Positions 8,570-17,404 of a DNA stretch of 64,000 nt are shown here, piece by piece; position 1 is the stretch's first letter; every line of letters starts with the position of its first letter. The translations under genes were made by a program, and so were the position numbers. The notes below the pieces were generated by a model. The model was not told where the DNA came from, ran no database searches, and worked only from the letters and a program-made list of their open reading frames with translations. Origin of the DNA: Pullulanibacillus pueri (lineage in GTDB: Bacteria; Bacillota; Bacilli; Bacillales; Sporolactobacillaceae); assembly GCF_014639255.1 (NCBI RefSeq), contig NZ_BMFV01000016.1:32076-96075 (forward strand), in the 5' to 3' direction.

Positions 8570-9259
8570 TTAGTGCGAAATTAAAGAAAGCCGCTTATCC
8601 AGCGACTCAATGGGTGTACCTGTTTTCTGTTTTGGTTGTTTTGGCAGTTTGCTGATAAGCGAGTTAGTAACCGCCATCCTGCTAAAGATAAGACTATCCG
8701 TCAAATCCGGTGTTTCACTTTCCATGAACATGATCTTGTCTGCAAAACCAAGTTCAATGGCTTTATTTGCATTCATCCATGATTCTGCATCCATCAGATG
8801 AGAGAGTTTTGTTCGAGAAAGGCCCGTCTTTAACTCATAGGCATTAATAATACTTTCCTTGACCTCATCTAATAGAGCCTTTGCTCGCAGCATTTCCTCA
8901 CTGTCACCGATAGCAATCGTTGATGGGTTATGGATCATCAGCATGGAAACAGGGGACATATATACATCTCCACCAGCCATTGCAATAACGGATGCCGCAC
9001 TTGCCGCAAGCCCATCAATCTTTACATTGACTTTTCCGGTATACTCCATCAGCATGTTATAAATCTGGGCTGCTGCGAACACATCACCACCAGGGGAATT
9101 AATCCACACCGTAATATCGCCGGTGCCTGCCAGCAATTCATCTTTAAAAATCTTAGGTGTGACCTCATCGCCCCACCACGTTTCTTCGGATATCACTCCG
9201 TTTAAATAGAGGGTACGTTCTTCATCAGAATCTCGCACCCAGTTCCAAAACTTCCTCAT
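8570..9259 (-). CDS. Head maturation protease, ClpP-like
   Basis: 229 residues that process the capsid precursor. ClpP/crotonase-fold serine protease: INSPGGDVFAAAQIYN near residue 53, the catalytic Ser in ASAASVIAMAG near residue 87, and the catalytic His in MLMIHNPS near residue 110, with Asp in the later helix region. The stop is immediately followed by the capsid gene and its start abuts the portal stop. Ordinary member of the phage ClpP group. Confidence 0.95.
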   Translation of the reverse strand: MRKFWNWVRDSDEERTLYLNGVISEETWWGDEVTPKIFKDELLAGTGDITVWINSPGGDVFAAAQIYNMLMEYTGKVNVKIDGLAASAASVIAMAGGDVYMSPVSMLMIHNPSTIAIGDSEEMLRAKALLDEVKESIINAYELKTGLSRTKLSHLMDAESWMNANKAIELGFADKIMFMESETPDLTDSLIFSRMAVTNSLISKLPKQPKQKTGTPIESLDKRLSLISH

Positions 9260-10504
9260 TTACTGACCTCCTTCGGTTTTGGCAAACGCACCTGCGTCAG
9301 CCAGTTTTGTCATATTTCCGTTAACCAGATATAAATCGCCGCCTTCCTCAGCCGGTATTCTGTTCATGTCCTCCAGTTCACGGATATCGTTGGCTGACAT
9401 CCAGCCATTTTGACGACCTGTAGCGTAGCCATTCATACGACTTTGGTAATCACCACGAAGCAGACCGTCCAAATTGAACTTGATAAACAGTGAAGTTTTC
9501 TCAGAAGGCAAAATAAGCGATTGCTGAAGACTTTGTTCCCATCGCACCACCCACGGATCGAGGGTGTATTTTACAAACTCTAAAGACTGCTGCTCAATAT
9601 TGGAGAAACTAGACTTCTCAAGATCACCCACCATATGGGGTGGCACTCGGAAAATCCTCGCAATCTCATTAATTTGGAATTTCCGTGTTTCAAGAAATTG
9701 TGCCTGTTCCGGTGGGATACCAATGGCTTGAAACTTCATGCCTTCCTCCAACACAGCAATTTTGTGAGCATTGCCTGTGCCTTGATAGGCACTATTCCAA
9801 CTTTCCTTGACCCTCTGTATATCTTTGATTACACCTGGGTGCTCCAGCACACCTCCGGGATTTGCACCATTGGCAAAGAATGCCGCACCGTACTCTTCAG
9901 TAGCAAGTGACATACCGATTGCATTTTTAGCCATGGCAATAGGGCTATAACCAATGAGTCCATCAAAACCTAAGCCAGGAATGTGAAGAACTTCATCTTT
10001 ACGGAGTGTGACATAGCCGCCTTTTGGGTTTAGGCCACTTTCATCCGTATCACGGTAATAGGTATAGACCAGCTCACCATTTGTTGCTCGACTAACCTCC
10101 ATCTTGTTGGGGAGTAGGGGATAAAGCGCCACTGCCTGCCCACGACCGTTTCTGACCACCTGTGCATAGGCATTTCCCCAAAGCAAAAGATGACTCATCA
10201 GTGTTTCTCGAAACACAAATGAAGTCATCTCTGGATTTGGTTCATCATGAAGAAGGTAATACAACGGGTGAAAAGGAATCTTTTCTTTACCTCCATCAGA
10301 ACGATATCTATATACATGGAGTGGCAGTCCTGCAATCGCTTCAGCTAGTATCCTTACGCAGGCATACACTGCTGTTGCTTGCATTGCAGTACGCTCGTTC
10401 ACTGTTTTGCCAGATGACGTACCACCAAACAGGAAGGAAAATGCACTACCCACACGGTTTTGCGGTTTGTCCCTTGACCGAAACAGTCCTTTTATTAGAT
10501 TCAT
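9260..10504 (-). CDS. Portal protein, HK97 family
   Basis: 414 residues forming the dodecameric DNA entry vertex. Start taken at the ATG at 10504 (MNLIKGLFRSRDKPQN), eight bases after GGAGG; the longer frame begins with a GTG at 10513. Family signatures include AVYACVRILAEAIAGLPLHVYR, NPEMTSFVFRETLMSHLLLWGNAY, and EIARIFRVPPHMVGDLEKSSFSN. The reading frame runs directly into the protease start. Confidence 0.96.
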   Translation of the reverse strand: MNLIKGLFRSRDKPQNRVGSAFSFLFGGTSSGKTVNERTAMQATAVYACVRILAEAIAGLPLHVYRYRSDGGKEKIPFHPLYYLLHDEPNPEMTSFVFRETLMSHLLLWGNAYAQVVRNGRGQAVALYPLLPNKMEVSRATNGELVYTYYRDTDESGLNPKGGYVTLRKDEVLHIPGLGFDGLIGYSPIAMAKNAIGMSLATEEYGAAFFANGANPGGVLEHPGVIKDIQRVKESWNSAYQGTGNAHKIAVLEEGMKFQAIGIPPEQAQFLETRKFQINEIARIFRVPPHMVGDLEKSSFSNIEQQSLEFVKYTLDPWVVRWEQSLQQSLILPSEKTSLFIKFNLDGLLRGDYQSRMNGYATGRQNGWMSANDIRELEDMNRIPAEEGGDLYLVNGNMTKLADAGAFAKTEGGQ

Positions 10505-10548
10505 AGGCGTCACCTCCGAATATAAACATTGTTGTTAACCATTAAGGT

Positions 10549-12153
10549 TTAAAAGACAATCAAACCTCTCTCGTTATACACTGAATCTCCGCTATTACCT
10601 GAGCCACAACGGATAGCACGATCAAGTGCCATGATGGTCGCTACCGCACCATCTATCTTTTCTGTACTTTTTTCCTTATCCGGTTTCACGTTACCTGCCG
10701 GATCAGTTTTTATAAAGATGTTGTCCATCATCCAACGAAGCACTGGATGCCCACCGTGGGCTATTCTTTCTTCTAATGTCAATTTCATTAGTTCTTTGGT
10801 TGGCGGTGACATATCTTTAAAGCCTTGACCGAATGGAACAACAGTAAAGCCTGCTCCTTCAAGGTTCTGAACCATTTGAACTGCTCCCCAACGGTCAAAT
10901 GCAATTTCTCGAATGTTATACTTTTCGCCAAGTTCTTCAATAAACCGCTCAATGTAGCCGTAATGCACTACATTGCCTTCTGTGGTTAGAATATATCCCT
11001 GTTTCTCCCAAAGATCGTATTGTACATGGTCTCTTCGAACTCGGAGGTCAATGTTGTCCTCTGGCATCCAAAAATACGGAAGAACAATGTATTTATCTGT
11101 TTCATCCTCCGGTGGGAAAACTAGTACAAAGGCTGTAATATCTGTTGTAGAAGATAAGTCAAGACCTCCATAACACACCCGTCCTTCGAGACTTTCTGGT
11201 ATAACTGGAAATGCACAGGCATCCCACTTTGCCATTGGCATCCATCGGACAGATTGTTTAACCCACTGATTTAAGCGTAATTGCCGGAAGCTGTTCTCCT
11301 CAGCTGGGTTCTGCTTTGCACTTTCACAAGCAGCTCTTACCTTGTCAATTCCCACTGTAATTCCCAAGCTTGGATTTGCCTTTTTCCACACTTTTGGGTC
11401 TGTCCAATCATCCTCTTCTTTAGCACCGTAGATTACAGGGTAAAACGTAGGATCGTATTTTCTGCCCTCAATAATATCAACCGCTTTCTGGTGTGTTTCG
11501 TAGCAGATACTCTGGGTATCCGTCCCCGCAGTGGTGATAAGAAAATATAGCGGTTGGGTCCTCGCATCCCCAGATCCTTTCGTCATAACGTCAAATAGTT
11601 TCCTATTTGGCTGAGTATGAAGTTCATCAAAAACAACACCATGTATATTGAAGCCGTGTTTGGAGTAGGCTTCAGCCGACAATACCTGATAGAAGCTGTT
11701 GGTCGGCAGGTACACCAATCGCTTAGTTGAAGCCAGCAACTTTACACGTTTATTTAGTGCCGGACACATCCGCACCATATCGGCTGCTACTTCAAATACA
11801 ATTGATGCCTGCTGGCGGTCGGCAGCACAACCGTACACCTCCGCCCGTTCCTCCCCATCACCGCAAGTGAGGAGAAGTGCAATTGCTGCGGCAAGCTCAC
11901 TTTTTCCCATCTTTTTAGGTATTTCTACATAAGCAGTGTTAAACTGCCGATATCCATCTGGCTTTAAAATTCCGAATAGGTCACGGATGATTTGCTCCTG
12001 CCAATCGATAAGTTCAAAAGGCTTACCTGCCCATAAACCTTTCGTATGGGAGAGTGCTTCGATAAAAGCCACAGCGTAATCAGCAGCATCCTTATCGTAA
12101 TATGACCCATCAGCTATAAAGGCGGTCGGCTTATATTTCTTCAGTTTCCGCAT
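10549..12153 (-). CDS. terL: Terminase large subunit
   Basis: 534 residues from the ATG at 12153 (MRKLKKYKPTAF) after AGGGGCGG; the frame extends to 12183 without a better site. ATPase half: PKKMGKSELAAAIAL Walker A near residue 100, VVFDELHT Walker B near residue 177, FLITTAGTD coupling motif. Nuclease half: YGGLDLSSTTDITAF and later Asp residues (EIAFDRWGA; KIDGAVATIMALD). It packages DNA through the portal. Unlike many phages, the small subunit is not adjacent but 5.2 kb upstream, behind a modification cassette. Confidence 0.95.
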   Translation of the reverse strand: MRKLKKYKPTAFIADGSYYDKDAADYAVAFIEALSHTKGLWAGKPFELIDWQEQIIRDLFGILKPDGYRQFNTAYVEIPKKMGKSELAAAIALLLTCGDGEERAEVYGCAADRQQASIVFEVAADMVRMCPALNKRVKLLASTKRLVYLPTNSFYQVLSAEAYSKHGFNIHGVVFDELHTQPNRKLFDVMTKGSGDARTQPLYFLITTAGTDTQSICYETHQKAVDIIEGRKYDPTFYPVIYGAKEEDDWTDPKVWKKANPSLGITVGIDKVRAACESAKQNPAEENSFRQLRLNQWVKQSVRWMPMAKWDACAFPVIPESLEGRVCYGGLDLSSTTDITAFVLVFPPEDETDKYIVLPYFWMPEDNIDLRVRRDHVQYDLWEKQGYILTTEGNVVHYGYIERFIEELGEKYNIREIAFDRWGAVQMVQNLEGAGFTVVPFGQGFKDMSPPTKELMKLTLEERIAHGGHPVLRWMMDNIFIKTDPAGNVKPDKEKSTEKIDGAVATIMALDRAIRCGSGNSGDSVYNERGLIVF

Positions 12154-12242
12154 AAACACCGCCCCTTTTATGAAAAAGGACAAAAGAAAAGAGCCTCAAT
12201 CCTATAGATAGAAGCCCTTCTCCTTATCCTGTTTAATTTTAT

Positions 12243-12431
12243 TTACTTATTTCCATCCACTTCCCCTGTCATTATGAAATGAGCATATTCCGCTTTATGG
12301 TCTATTAAATAGACTACCAATTCATAAAACCCTCGTTCATTTGCTTCATACTGGACTCGGTTCACATCAAACATATTTGTGACTCCACTTTCACGGATGG
12401 AAAGGATTTGTTCCTTAATTATCTCATTCAT
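12243..12431 (-). CDS. DUF5049 small protein
   Basis: 62 residues from the ATG at 12431 (MNEIIKEQILSIRESGVTNMFD), preceded by GGAGG and overlapping the upstream cyclotransferase stop. Short helical protein with GFYELVVYLIDHKAEYAHFI and a GE-rich end, matching the DUF5049 family found next to phage terminases. Function unknown. It is the last gene of the cassette that separates the two terminase subunits. Confidence 0.7.
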   Translation of the reverse strand: MNEIIKEQILSIRESGVTNMFDVNRVQYEANERGFYELVVYLIDHKAEYAHFIMTGEVDGNK

Positions 12432-12882
12432 TGATTGCCTCCTCCGATTCAGCTGAATCGGTTGTCGCTTTGCGCAGGATATCCACATCGAAGCCCGCAC
12501 TCTTATAGCCTTCTAATATGGTACTGTAATAATGACAGCTCGGTTGTCCAAGCGGTCTTCCGTCATTCATAATGTAGACCATCGCATTAACGGTTTTGCC
12601 GTTCAATTTCACTTTTACGGTTTCCTTGCGATAAAGGAAAGGCCATCCTTCGTAGCGGTCAAGTGCCGCTTCATCAGCCGGTGTGATTTCCCACACCAAA
12701 ACTGGTACATTGTCCTCCTTAAAAGGCTCAATGGTCGCCACAGCGCCCGCGTGTGCCCCTCTAAATAACAAGCGGTGGTTATTGATTTGGCTTGTTCCTA
12801 CCACCTTCGCTGTGGGGCATCTGTTGGCCATTTGCTCCAGGTTAAGGTTGGAGCCATAGGCAAGATATAATTTACTATTCAT
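12424..12882 (-). CDS. Gamma-glutamylcyclotransferase-like (AIG2/GGCT) protein
   Basis: 152 residues, start at the ATG at 12882 six bases after AGGAGG. The YGSNL loop near residue 8 (LYLAYGSNLNLEQM) and the catalytic-type Glu in ALDRYEGWPFLYRK define the GGCT/AIG2 fold, which releases 5-oxoproline from gamma-glutamyl amines. It lies just downstream of the amidoligase gene; amidoligase plus GGCT-like pairs are known from comparative genomics of phages and have been proposed to make and resolve amide or gamma-glutamyl links on peptides or proteins. The substrate here is unknown. Confidence 0.85.
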   Translation of the reverse strand: MNSKLYLAYGSNLNLEQMANRCPTAKVVGTSQINNHRLLFRGAHAGAVATIEPFKEDNVPVLVWEITPADEAALDRYEGWPFLYRKETVKVKLNGKTVNAMVYIMNDGRPLGQPSCHYYSTILEGYKSAGFDVDILRKATTDSAESEEAINE

Positions 12883-12920
12883 TGTCATCCTCCTTCTTAG
12901 CTTTGGGGGTTAAGGGCAGC

Positions 12921-13820
12921 TCAGGCCGCCCGAAACCGCCATGCAGCTGAACCCGAAAGTGCTGCGGTTAAATGTTCTCTGCAGTTTGCAAATTCGTCGC
13001 CAATAAAACCAATTCGGTTTAGGTAGGTTCTCATGGCGAATTTCTCGTTCTCCACTTGAGGTTTCTTTGCCGATGCACACTTTTGTGTTAAGGCTTGGTG
13101 GTTAATGGCGAGAGCTAGAACGATGTAGCTTCTTATCTTCCCAGCATGAAGCTCGCTGTTAAACCCTCGAAGTTCAACTGTATGGTTTCCAGTAAAAAAG
13201 CTGTGAAGGTTGAGGAAATGGTAGCGGCTATTGTGATAGTGGGCGCTTCTACTCTCACTGTAGCCTTCGTACCAAATGTCCTCTATTTCTCTCAAAGTTT
13301 TAGGCTTCCTGCGGTTCATTTTCTCAACCAAAATGCTGTCCATCTTTTTGCAGTAGTTCATTCTCTGCGGTGCAATTTGAAGTGCTTTGTAAAATAAGTC
13401 GTTTTTGCTTGCAATGATATTTACAAAGTTTCGGATACTTCTTGGTGTATGCTTAGCACCGTCTAGATGAATGTGAATGCCACAAGATGTATTTGTAAAG
13501 GCTCCGGCTTTGCGAAGCTTTCTCACCAGCTCCTGTAATGTTTCAATGTCCTCTTGATAGGTAAGGATGGGGCTGACTAACTCGACGCTGTAATCTCTGC
13601 CAGCGGCGACCTTCCTTCCACCTTCTTTTCTTTGACAGTGGATGCTCCCGTCACTCATAAACTTCCAAACCCGTCCGTCTGGTGCTGTTACCTTTTTCGT
13701 ATCGTAATAGGTCCCGCCTTCAGCATAAGTGCCTTGTAGAAATTCAGTAACAACCTTTGCTGCTCTTTCCCTTGTGATTCCTGTGAACTCGATTTCGATT
13801 CCAAATTTTGCGTTTAACAT
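12921..13820 (-). CDS. Amidoligase (glutamine-synthetase-like COOH-NH2 ligase)
   Basis: 299 residues, MLNAKFGIEIEFTGI at the start: the GIEIEF strand is the metal-binding Glu motif of the amidoligase_2 superfamily. Other expected elements are VELVSPILTYQEDIETLQELV, CGIHIHLDGA, and VELRGFNSELHAGKI, giving the E/H/E metal-nucleotide site. The family joins a carboxylate to an amine using ATP. The last 44 residues form a separate module (VENEKFAMRTYLNRIGFIG ... LSGSAAW) also found at the end of the protein encoded at 14179-14871. A 30-bp element lies upstream of both genes. Confidence 0.87.
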   Translation of the reverse strand: MLNAKFGIEIEFTGITRERAAKVVTEFLQGTYAEGGTYYDTKKVTAPDGRVWKFMSDGSIHCQRKEGGRKVAAGRDYSVELVSPILTYQEDIETLQELVRKLRKAGAFTNTSCGIHIHLDGAKHTPRSIRNFVNIIASKNDLFYKALQIAPQRMNYCKKMDSILVEKMNRRKPKTLREIEDIWYEGYSESRSAHYHNSRYHFLNLHSFFTGNHTVELRGFNSELHAGKIRSYIVLALAINHQALTQKCASAKKPQVENEKFAMRTYLNRIGFIGDEFANCREHLTAALSGSAAWRFRAA

Positions 13821-13851
13821 TTCTCTCGCTCCTTCTAAAGTGTGTGTGTCC

Positions 13852-13881
13852 TTTCGGCATGTACATATATCACTCTAAAAG
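13852..13881 (-). promoter_or_regulatory. Shared 30-bp leader element upstream of the amidoligase gene
   Basis: This 30-base segment matches 14891-14920 at 27 of 30 positions (hand alignment), including an unbroken ATCACTCTAAAAG core on the plus strand. It ends 31 bases before the amidoligase start and precedes the ribosome site. Nature unknown: promoter element, operator or RNA signal. Confidence 0.6.
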
Positions 13882-13954
13882 GCTTTTATAGCAAGACAAT
13901 TTCGCAATATAAATCTACATATTTGCTGCCATATTTGGCTCAAAATGTGTATGG

Positions 13955-14182
13955 TTACTCTTCGATTTTCTTGCATAAATCCTCACCAAAGGCCACTCCA
14001 AGGGAACCACCGGAATCCCAACTGACGTGAATCGTTCCGATGTCATCAACACTAGTAACCGTACCTTTAGCTCCGGGTTGAAGTTTTGTATATGGGTCGT
14101 TCATTCTAAGTAGCATGACACGGGTTCCTGGAGTGTAATAGCTTCTAAGTTGCTTTAACATTTCTGGGTGAATGATATTCAT
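13955..14182 (-). CDS. DUF4314 protein
   Basis: 75 residues, MNIIHPEMLKQLRSYYTPGTRVMLLRM..., with PGAKGTVTSVDDIGTIHVSWDSGGSLGV, an SH3-like small barrel pattern typical of DUF4314. It sits between the virulence-type gene (four-base ATGA-type overlap) and the amidoligase gene. These small proteins accompany amidoligases in phages and plasmids; the role is unknown. Confidence 0.8.
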   Translation of the reverse strand: MNIIHPEMLKQLRSYYTPGTRVMLLRMNDPYTKLQPGAKGTVTSVDDIGTIHVSWDSGGSLGVAFGEDLCKKIEE

Positions 14183-14871
14183 TGTTCACTCACCTCCTGC
14201 TTGGCTGCCCCGCTTTTGAAAGCAGAGCTACCTGATAGCTTAGAGAGGAGAATCTTTCGTTCCGTTTTATATTCTGGGCCGATGAAGCCAAGCCTGAGAA
14301 GGAAGCAACGGAAAGCGTACTTTTCATTCTCTACTGATTTCTCGGTGGAGTTGACGCGGGTCTGTTTTTTCGCCATTTCGCAAAGTGCTGTTATAAAATG
14401 GGTGTATGCCTTAACTTCTTCTGCTGAGCACTCACCTTGAAACCAAGGGAAGGCGACAAATTCTTCAGTTACATTGATTGGAATGGAGTCCGTATCAAGT
14501 GCTGTCTTTATAAGAGCTTCTTTACTCTCTACCAATCCTTTTAAGTTCTCAAGGGCCATGTCAGTAAAATCTGCCCGTGGCATTTGAATTACCAGATTGA
14601 TAGCTTCTTCAGTTTCAGTAGCTTCTGTTTTCTGAAATGGTGTCTCAAATTCTTCTGAAATTGACTTGAAGTCGTGAAGTCTCAGTAGGTCACCAACCAG
14701 TTCAGAATTATCTGGCCCACTGAGTACTCCGTTTTTGTCAATATTGTAGTCAGCCACCTCATATGCAAATGTAGGTGCACCGAGGTATTTAACAGGAACA
14801 TTCAGTTCTTGGCTGATCGCGTTAACCAGTGCTTTTCTTTTTGGTCCTGTAACATTATAGTTAATCTTCAT
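14179..14871 (-). CDS. Phage protein of the virulence-related family, unknown function
   Basis: 230 residues, start taken at the ATG at 14871, seven bases after AAAGGCGG (an ATG at 14877 is too close to it). The N-terminal 80 residues (INYNVTGPKRKALVNAISQELN, VKYLGAPTFAYEV) match proteins often labelled virulence protein in Firmicutes prophages; that label carries no functional evidence. The C-terminal 50 residues repeat the module at the end of the amidoligase: 23 of 44 aligned positions identical by my hand alignment (VENEKYAFR...GFIG...LSGSSAF). Confidence 0.7.
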   Translation of the reverse strand: MKINYNVTGPKRKALVNAISQELNVPVKYLGAPTFAYEVADYNIDKNGVLSGPDNSELVGDLLRLHDFKSISEEFETPFQKTEATETEEAINLVIQMPRADFTDMALENLKGLVESKEALIKTALDTDSIPINVTEEFVAFPWFQGECSAEEVKAYTHFITALCEMAKKQTRVNSTEKSVENEKYAFRCFLLRLGFIGPEYKTERKILLSKLSGSSAFKSGAAKQEVSEQ

Positions 14872-14890
14872 TTTCATACCGCCTTTCTAT

Positions 14891-14920
14891 TTTCGGTACG
14901 TACATGTATCACTCTAAAAG
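14891..14920 (-). promoter_or_regulatory. Shared 30-bp leader element upstream of the virulence-type gene
   Basis: Second copy of the 30-base segment at 13852-13881 (3 mismatches). It ends about 13-19 bases before the start codon and is followed by the AAAGGCGG ribosome site. The adjacent gene shares a C-terminal module with the gene behind the other copy. Confidence 0.6.
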
Positions 14921-14971
14921 CTGTTATTATCAAGTCATTTAGAGCATCTTTCTGTAGAAAATACTGTTCTA

Positions 14972-16228
14972 TTAATCGGCGGTATTTTGTGTAGATAAAT
15001 CAACATTTGGCAGGTCACCATATCTAAATTTCGAACCATCTCTTAAAAGAAACACACCATCCGAGTTTCCGACTTGCTCAATATACCTTTCCACAATGAC
15101 ATCACAGTACTTTTCATCCAGTTCAATGGTGTAGCAAATTCTATCTGTCTGCTCACAAGCAATCAGTGTACTTCCTGAACCACCAAAGGGATCAAGCACG
15201 ATGCAGTTACTAAGACTCGAATTCATAATGGGATATGCCACAAGTGCCACTGGTTTCATGGTTGGATGGTCGCCATTTTTCTTTGGTTTCTCAAACTCCC
15301 AGATGGTGGTCTGCTTGCGGTCTGAATACCAAAGATGCTTGCCTTTCTTTTTCCATCCAAAGAGTACCGGTTCATGTTGCCACTGATAAGGGGAACGACC
15401 GAGAACAAGGGATTGCTTCTTCCAAATACAAGTGCCGGAAAGATAAAATCCTGCATCGGAGAATGCTCTTCTAAAATTGAGTCCTTCCGTATCGGCATGA
15501 AATACATAAATAGAAGCGTCCTTTGCCATCGCTGCTTCAGTATTTTGAAATGCTGCAAGCAGGAAATCATAGAACGCTTCATTACCCATATTGTCATTTT
15601 TTATTTTTCCAGCAGAACCTTCATAGTTGACGTTATATGGAGGGTCCGTAACTACCAGATTGGCAGCTTTCCCATCCATCAAGACATCAAAGGTGTCTTT
15701 CCTCGTACTATCTCCGCAGACAAGTCGATGCTGTCCAAGTATCCAAACATCCCCTAAATGCGAAACAGCGGGCTTTTTCAGCTCGCTATCTACATCGAAA
15801 TCATCTTCTTTTATATTATCCTTAAGGGAATCCTTAAAAAGATCATCCAATTCTCCTGGGTCAAAACCTGTTAGAGATACATCAAAGACAGAAGCATTTA
15901 GGTCTGTGATAAGTAGCGCCAATTTATCTTTATCCCAATCACCACTTATTTTATTTAGTGCAATGTTCAGAGCCTTTTCTTTTTGCTCATCCATTTCAAC
16001 TACTACACATTCTATTTCATCCATGCCCATACTCAGCAGGACTTTCAAGCGTTGGTGACCTCCGATAACTCTGCCTGTGGTTTTATTCCATATAACGGGT
16101 TCTACATACCCAAACTCCTCAAGGGAACGTTTAAGTTTCTCGTACTCTGGATCACCCGGTTTTAAATCCTTCCTTGGGTTATAGTCAGCGGGGATGAGTT
16201 GTTTTGTTTTAATCTTTTCAATCAACAT
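14972..16228 (-). CDS. ParB-domain DNA adenine/cytosine-N4 methyltransferase
   Basis: 418 residues from the ATG at 16228 (MLIEKIKTKQLIPADYNPR), after AAGGCGGTGG; it overlaps the metK stop. Residues about 5-100 are a ParB/Srx-like domain with GHQRLKVL. The rest is a beta-class amino-methyltransferase: catalytic VTDPPYNVNYEG near residue 205 and SAM-binding LDPFGGSGSTLIACEQT near residue 355. It methylates DNA, probably adenine N6, without a cognate nuclease nearby. Probable job: marking phage DNA before packaging; the SAM source may be the neighbouring metK. Confidence 0.9.
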   Translation of the reverse strand: MLIEKIKTKQLIPADYNPRKDLKPGDPEYEKLKRSLEEFGYVEPVIWNKTTGRVIGGHQRLKVLLSMGMDEIECVVVEMDEQKEKALNIALNKISGDWDKDKLALLITDLNASVFDVSLTGFDPGELDDLFKDSLKDNIKEDDFDVDSELKKPAVSHLGDVWILGQHRLVCGDSTRKDTFDVLMDGKAANLVVTDPPYNVNYEGSAGKIKNDNMGNEAFYDFLLAAFQNTEAAMAKDASIYVFHADTEGLNFRRAFSDAGFYLSGTCIWKKQSLVLGRSPYQWQHEPVLFGWKKKGKHLWYSDRKQTTIWEFEKPKKNGDHPTMKPVALVAYPIMNSSLSNCIVLDPFGGSGSTLIACEQTDRICYTIELDEKYCDVIVERYIEQVGNSDGVFLLRDGSKFRYGDLPNVDLSTQNTAD

Positions 16229-17384
16229 ACTTTTCCACCGCCTTTCTAAACTCACTGTATTTATTTACATCCTCCCATGGGAACAGACAACTATTAAAGT
16301 GACCATAAACCGCTGTATCAGAATAAATCACATTTCTTAGACGCAGCTTTTCAATGATGGCCGCAGGTCTTAAGTTGAAAGTCTCCTGAGCAGCAAGAGT
16401 TAATATTTCATCAGAAATAGTGCCAGTGCCAAGGGTATTTACAGTAAAGGCTACAGGATTTGCCTTACCAATGGCATAGGAAATACTCACTTCACATTTC
16501 TTAGCATAACCGCACCAAACGATATGTTTGGCAATATACCGAGCCATGTAAGCACCGCTTCGGTCAACTTTGGTTGGGTTTTTACCACAAAAAGCACCAC
16601 CTCCATGAGATGCAAGCCCTCCATAGGTGTCGACCATGATTTTTCTTCCAGTCAAACCCGTATCGGCAGCGGGACCACCAAGAACAAACTGCCCCGACGG
16701 ATTGATAAGAAGTTCGGTTTCATCATCAAAAGGGAAGTCCTCAAAGCACTGCCATAAGACATTGTTAAGGATATCCGCCTTAAGTTCGTCCTGTGTTTTA
16801 TTCTTATCATGCTGTACCGAAATCACAATCGTCTTTATTCTTACTGGAGTGTCATCTTCATACTCCACTGTTACCTGTGCTTTACCATCAGGAAGAATCC
16901 CTTTTATCAGTTTTCCTTTGCGACAATCATCCAGTCTCTTTACGATTCTGTGGGAAAGCACAAGAGGTAGGGGAAGCATTTCTCTTGTTTCCTTTGTAGC
17001 ATAACCATACATAGTTCCCTGGTCTCCAGCACCGATGGAACCGTACTGTTCGTTTATCCCATTTCGTGCTTCTAGTGCGATGTTCACACCAGCCGCAATA
17101 TCTACACTTTGATTATGTACATATACATAAATCAAAAATTTTAGAGGGTTGTATCCAATCTCTTTTAGGACATTTCTAACAATGTATCGGATGTCGATTT
17201 TCCCGCTGCAGGAGATCTCGCCCGCCACGATAATTTTTCCTTTAGTCGCTATAACCTCGCAAGCCACCCTTGATGCCCTATCTTTACGTAGGCAAGCTTC
17301 CAAAATGCTATCTGCTATGATGTCGCATAGTTTGTCAGGATGCCCGGCGCATACACTTTCTGCTGTTAAGTATCTTTTACTCAT
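16218..17384 (-). CDS. metK: S-adenosylmethionine synthetase, phage-encoded
   Basis: 388 residues from the ATG at 17384 (MSKRYLTAESV), with AAGGAG upstream; the frame continues to 17516 without a start signal. Family signatures are intact: CAGHPDKLCD near residue 12, GAGDQGTMYGYATKE near 118, TGLTGRKIMVDTYGG and GGGAFCGKNPTKVDRSGAYMARYIAKHIV near 270. It makes SAM from methionine and ATP. It is divergent from the usual housekeeping form (HNQSVDIAAGV instead of EQSPDIAQGV). Translationally coupled to the methyltransferase gene, suggesting local SAM supply for DNA methylation. Confidence 0.93.
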   Translation of the reverse strand: MSKRYLTAESVCAGHPDKLCDIIADSILEACLRKDRASRVACEVIATKGKIIVAGEISCSGKIDIRYIVRNVLKEIGYNPLKFLIYVYVHNQSVDIAAGVNIALEARNGINEQYGSIGAGDQGTMYGYATKETREMLPLPLVLSHRIVKRLDDCRKGKLIKGILPDGKAQVTVEYEDDTPVRIKTIVISVQHDKNKTQDELKADILNNVLWQCFEDFPFDDETELLINPSGQFVLGGPAADTGLTGRKIMVDTYGGLASHGGGAFCGKNPTKVDRSGAYMARYIAKHIVWCGYAKKCEVSISYAIGKANPVAFTVNTLGTGTISDEILTLAAQETFNLRPAAIIEKLRLRNVIYSDTAVYGHFNSCLFPWEDVNKYSEFRKAVEKYVD

Positions 17385-17404
17385 TACATCATATCTCCTT
17401 ATCT

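Noticed and set aside
16218..17384. metK as the host housekeeping gene in a misassembly
   Set aside because: It is coupled to phage genes on both sides and its sequence is divergent from the usual Bacillales MetK.
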